Assembly (NCBI GenBank): GCA_017745015.1
Contig: JAGIAF010000003.1
Coordinates: 1-32,070, forward strand
Source of the DNA: Bdellovibrio sp.
GTDB taxonomy: Bacteria > Bdellovibrionota > Bdellovibrionia > Bdellovibrionales > Bdellovibrionaceae
DNA length: 32,070 nucleotides
Direction of reading: 5' to 3'
The position numbers and the translations under genes were made by a program. Positions within the stretch are counted from its first letter, which is position 1, and every line of letters begins with the position of its first letter. The notes under the pieces are model-generated. The model had not been told where the DNA came from. It did not search any database and was given only the letters and a program-made list of their open reading frames with translations. Below, piece after piece: positions 31,582-32,070 of the stretch.

Positions 31582-32070
31582 ATGGAAGATATACTTCTCG
31601 TTCACAGAAAATCTAGTAAAAACTTTGGTGGAGACCTTGCAGCGTCTCTGCAAGATGCAGCCGTGTGGAGAACATGCCTGCGCCAGATTTTGTTCTGTCG
31701 TGAAGATGAAGTGAACAACTTCCTGGAAGTTCTTGAACCCGAAGATCAAATTCTTCGCGGCGAAGATGGTTTGAGCTTGTTGCTTGAAATTCTTTGCGGC
31801 CTTCATTCGCCGATCGTGGGTGAGACTGAAGTCTTCGGTCAGTTCAGAAACTTTGTCGATTCTCGTAAAGCTATCAATGACACACTTTTTGCCGATAACC
31901 AGAAATGGTTGAACTTCATCATGGCAGAAGTGAAGAAAACGCGCGCCGAACACCTGGTAGGTATCGGCTCTCAAAGTTACGGCAGCCTTCTTCGCCGCTA
32001 TTCGAAAGACATGGATTCAGTCACGATTTGCGGTTCGGGCCAATTGGCTCAAGAAATCCTTCCATGGGTT
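31582..32070 (+). CDS. hemA: Glutamyl-tRNA reductase-like protein (N-terminal part)
   Basis: An open frame of 163 codons from ATG 31582 to the window edge. GEDGLSLLLEILCGLHSPIV followed by GETEVFGQFRNF matches the GluTR signature (L..va.GLdS.v.GE.qI.GQ.k). SVTICGSGQLAQEILPW is the start of the NADPH-binding Rossmann domain. The usual catalytic STCNRTE motif is replaced by RQILFCREDEV, which keeps a Cys-Arg but is strongly divergent. GluTR reduces glutamyl-tRNA to glutamate-1-semialdehyde, the first haem step. It faces hemB from a divergent region. No good SD is seen. Identity as an active HemA needs the C-terminal half, which is outside the window. Confidence 0.75.
   Translation, partial: MEDILLVHRKSSKNFGGDLAASLQDAAVWRTCLRQILFCREDEVNNFLEVLEPEDQILRGEDGLSLLLEILCGLHSPIVGETEVFGQFRNFVDSRKAINDTLFADNQKWLNFIMAEVKKTRAEHLVGIGSQSYGSLLRRYSKDMDSVTICGSGQLAQEILPWV

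Overview
The window looks like chromosomal DNA from a Bdellovibrio-type (Bdellovibrionota) Gram-negative bacterium. The GC content is moderate and coding is dense on both strands. Exported proteins and lipoproteins are abundant, including one whose lipobox ends in QNC, a form I associate with Bdellovibrio lipoproteins. There is a complete outer-membrane lipid-transport cassette and a murein hydrolase. The assignment is by general resemblance only and species cannot be fixed. No tRNA, rRNA, CRISPR array or prophage was seen.

Layout. 1-2058 (minus) is the N-terminal 686 codons of an exported TPR protein that runs off the left edge. 2261-5117 is a tight operon of lipoprotein-mlaE-mlaF-mlaD. 5194-6872 holds an exported protein of unknown function and a trypsin-like lipoprotein protease. 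A DUF721/DciA-like gene (minus) overlaps the protease tail to tail and is divergent from trmFO (7286-8605). 8628-9982 has a short orphan ORF, an exported DUF4430-like protein and thymidine kinase, the last two on the minus strand. 9983-10311 is the largest gene-free stretch and contains a 117-bp element built on a perfect 32-bp inverted repeat. An MltF-like lytic transglycosylase and a membrane protein follow.

12352-15649 (minus) is glmU-glmS, the route to UDP-GlcNAc. 15707-18929 is a translationally coupled trio of M14 peptidase, HAD phosphatase and sensor histidine kinase. It is followed by a sigma-54-type response regulator (19044-20444) with its own palindromic promoter. 20529-23622 carries a phospholipase-D-like lipoprotein and a REP-associated tyrosine transposase (RAYT). 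Two inverted copies of a short palindromic repeat flank the RAYT and a third lies about 2.3 kb away. Then come an agmatinase-family gene (minus), mutY, a TolB-like propeller lipoprotein and a small exported protein. A minus-strand pair follows: a 55-aa ORF and an exported protein with an ADP-ribosyltransferase-like core. The window ends with a Cys-rich lipoprotein, hemB, and the divergent start of a hemA-like gene.

Themes. Envelope construction and remodelling dominate: Mla lipid transport, UDP-GlcNAc synthesis, lytic transglycosylase and an M14 murein-peptide-type peptidase. These sit beside a two-component system. The most unusual items are the 117-bp structured inverted repeat, the RAYT unit whose repeats sit exactly at the stop codons of both flanking genes, the secreted ART-like protein, a near-identical palindrome in two distant promoter regions, and a competing terminator/SD-sequestering hairpin pair between tdk and its downstream gene.
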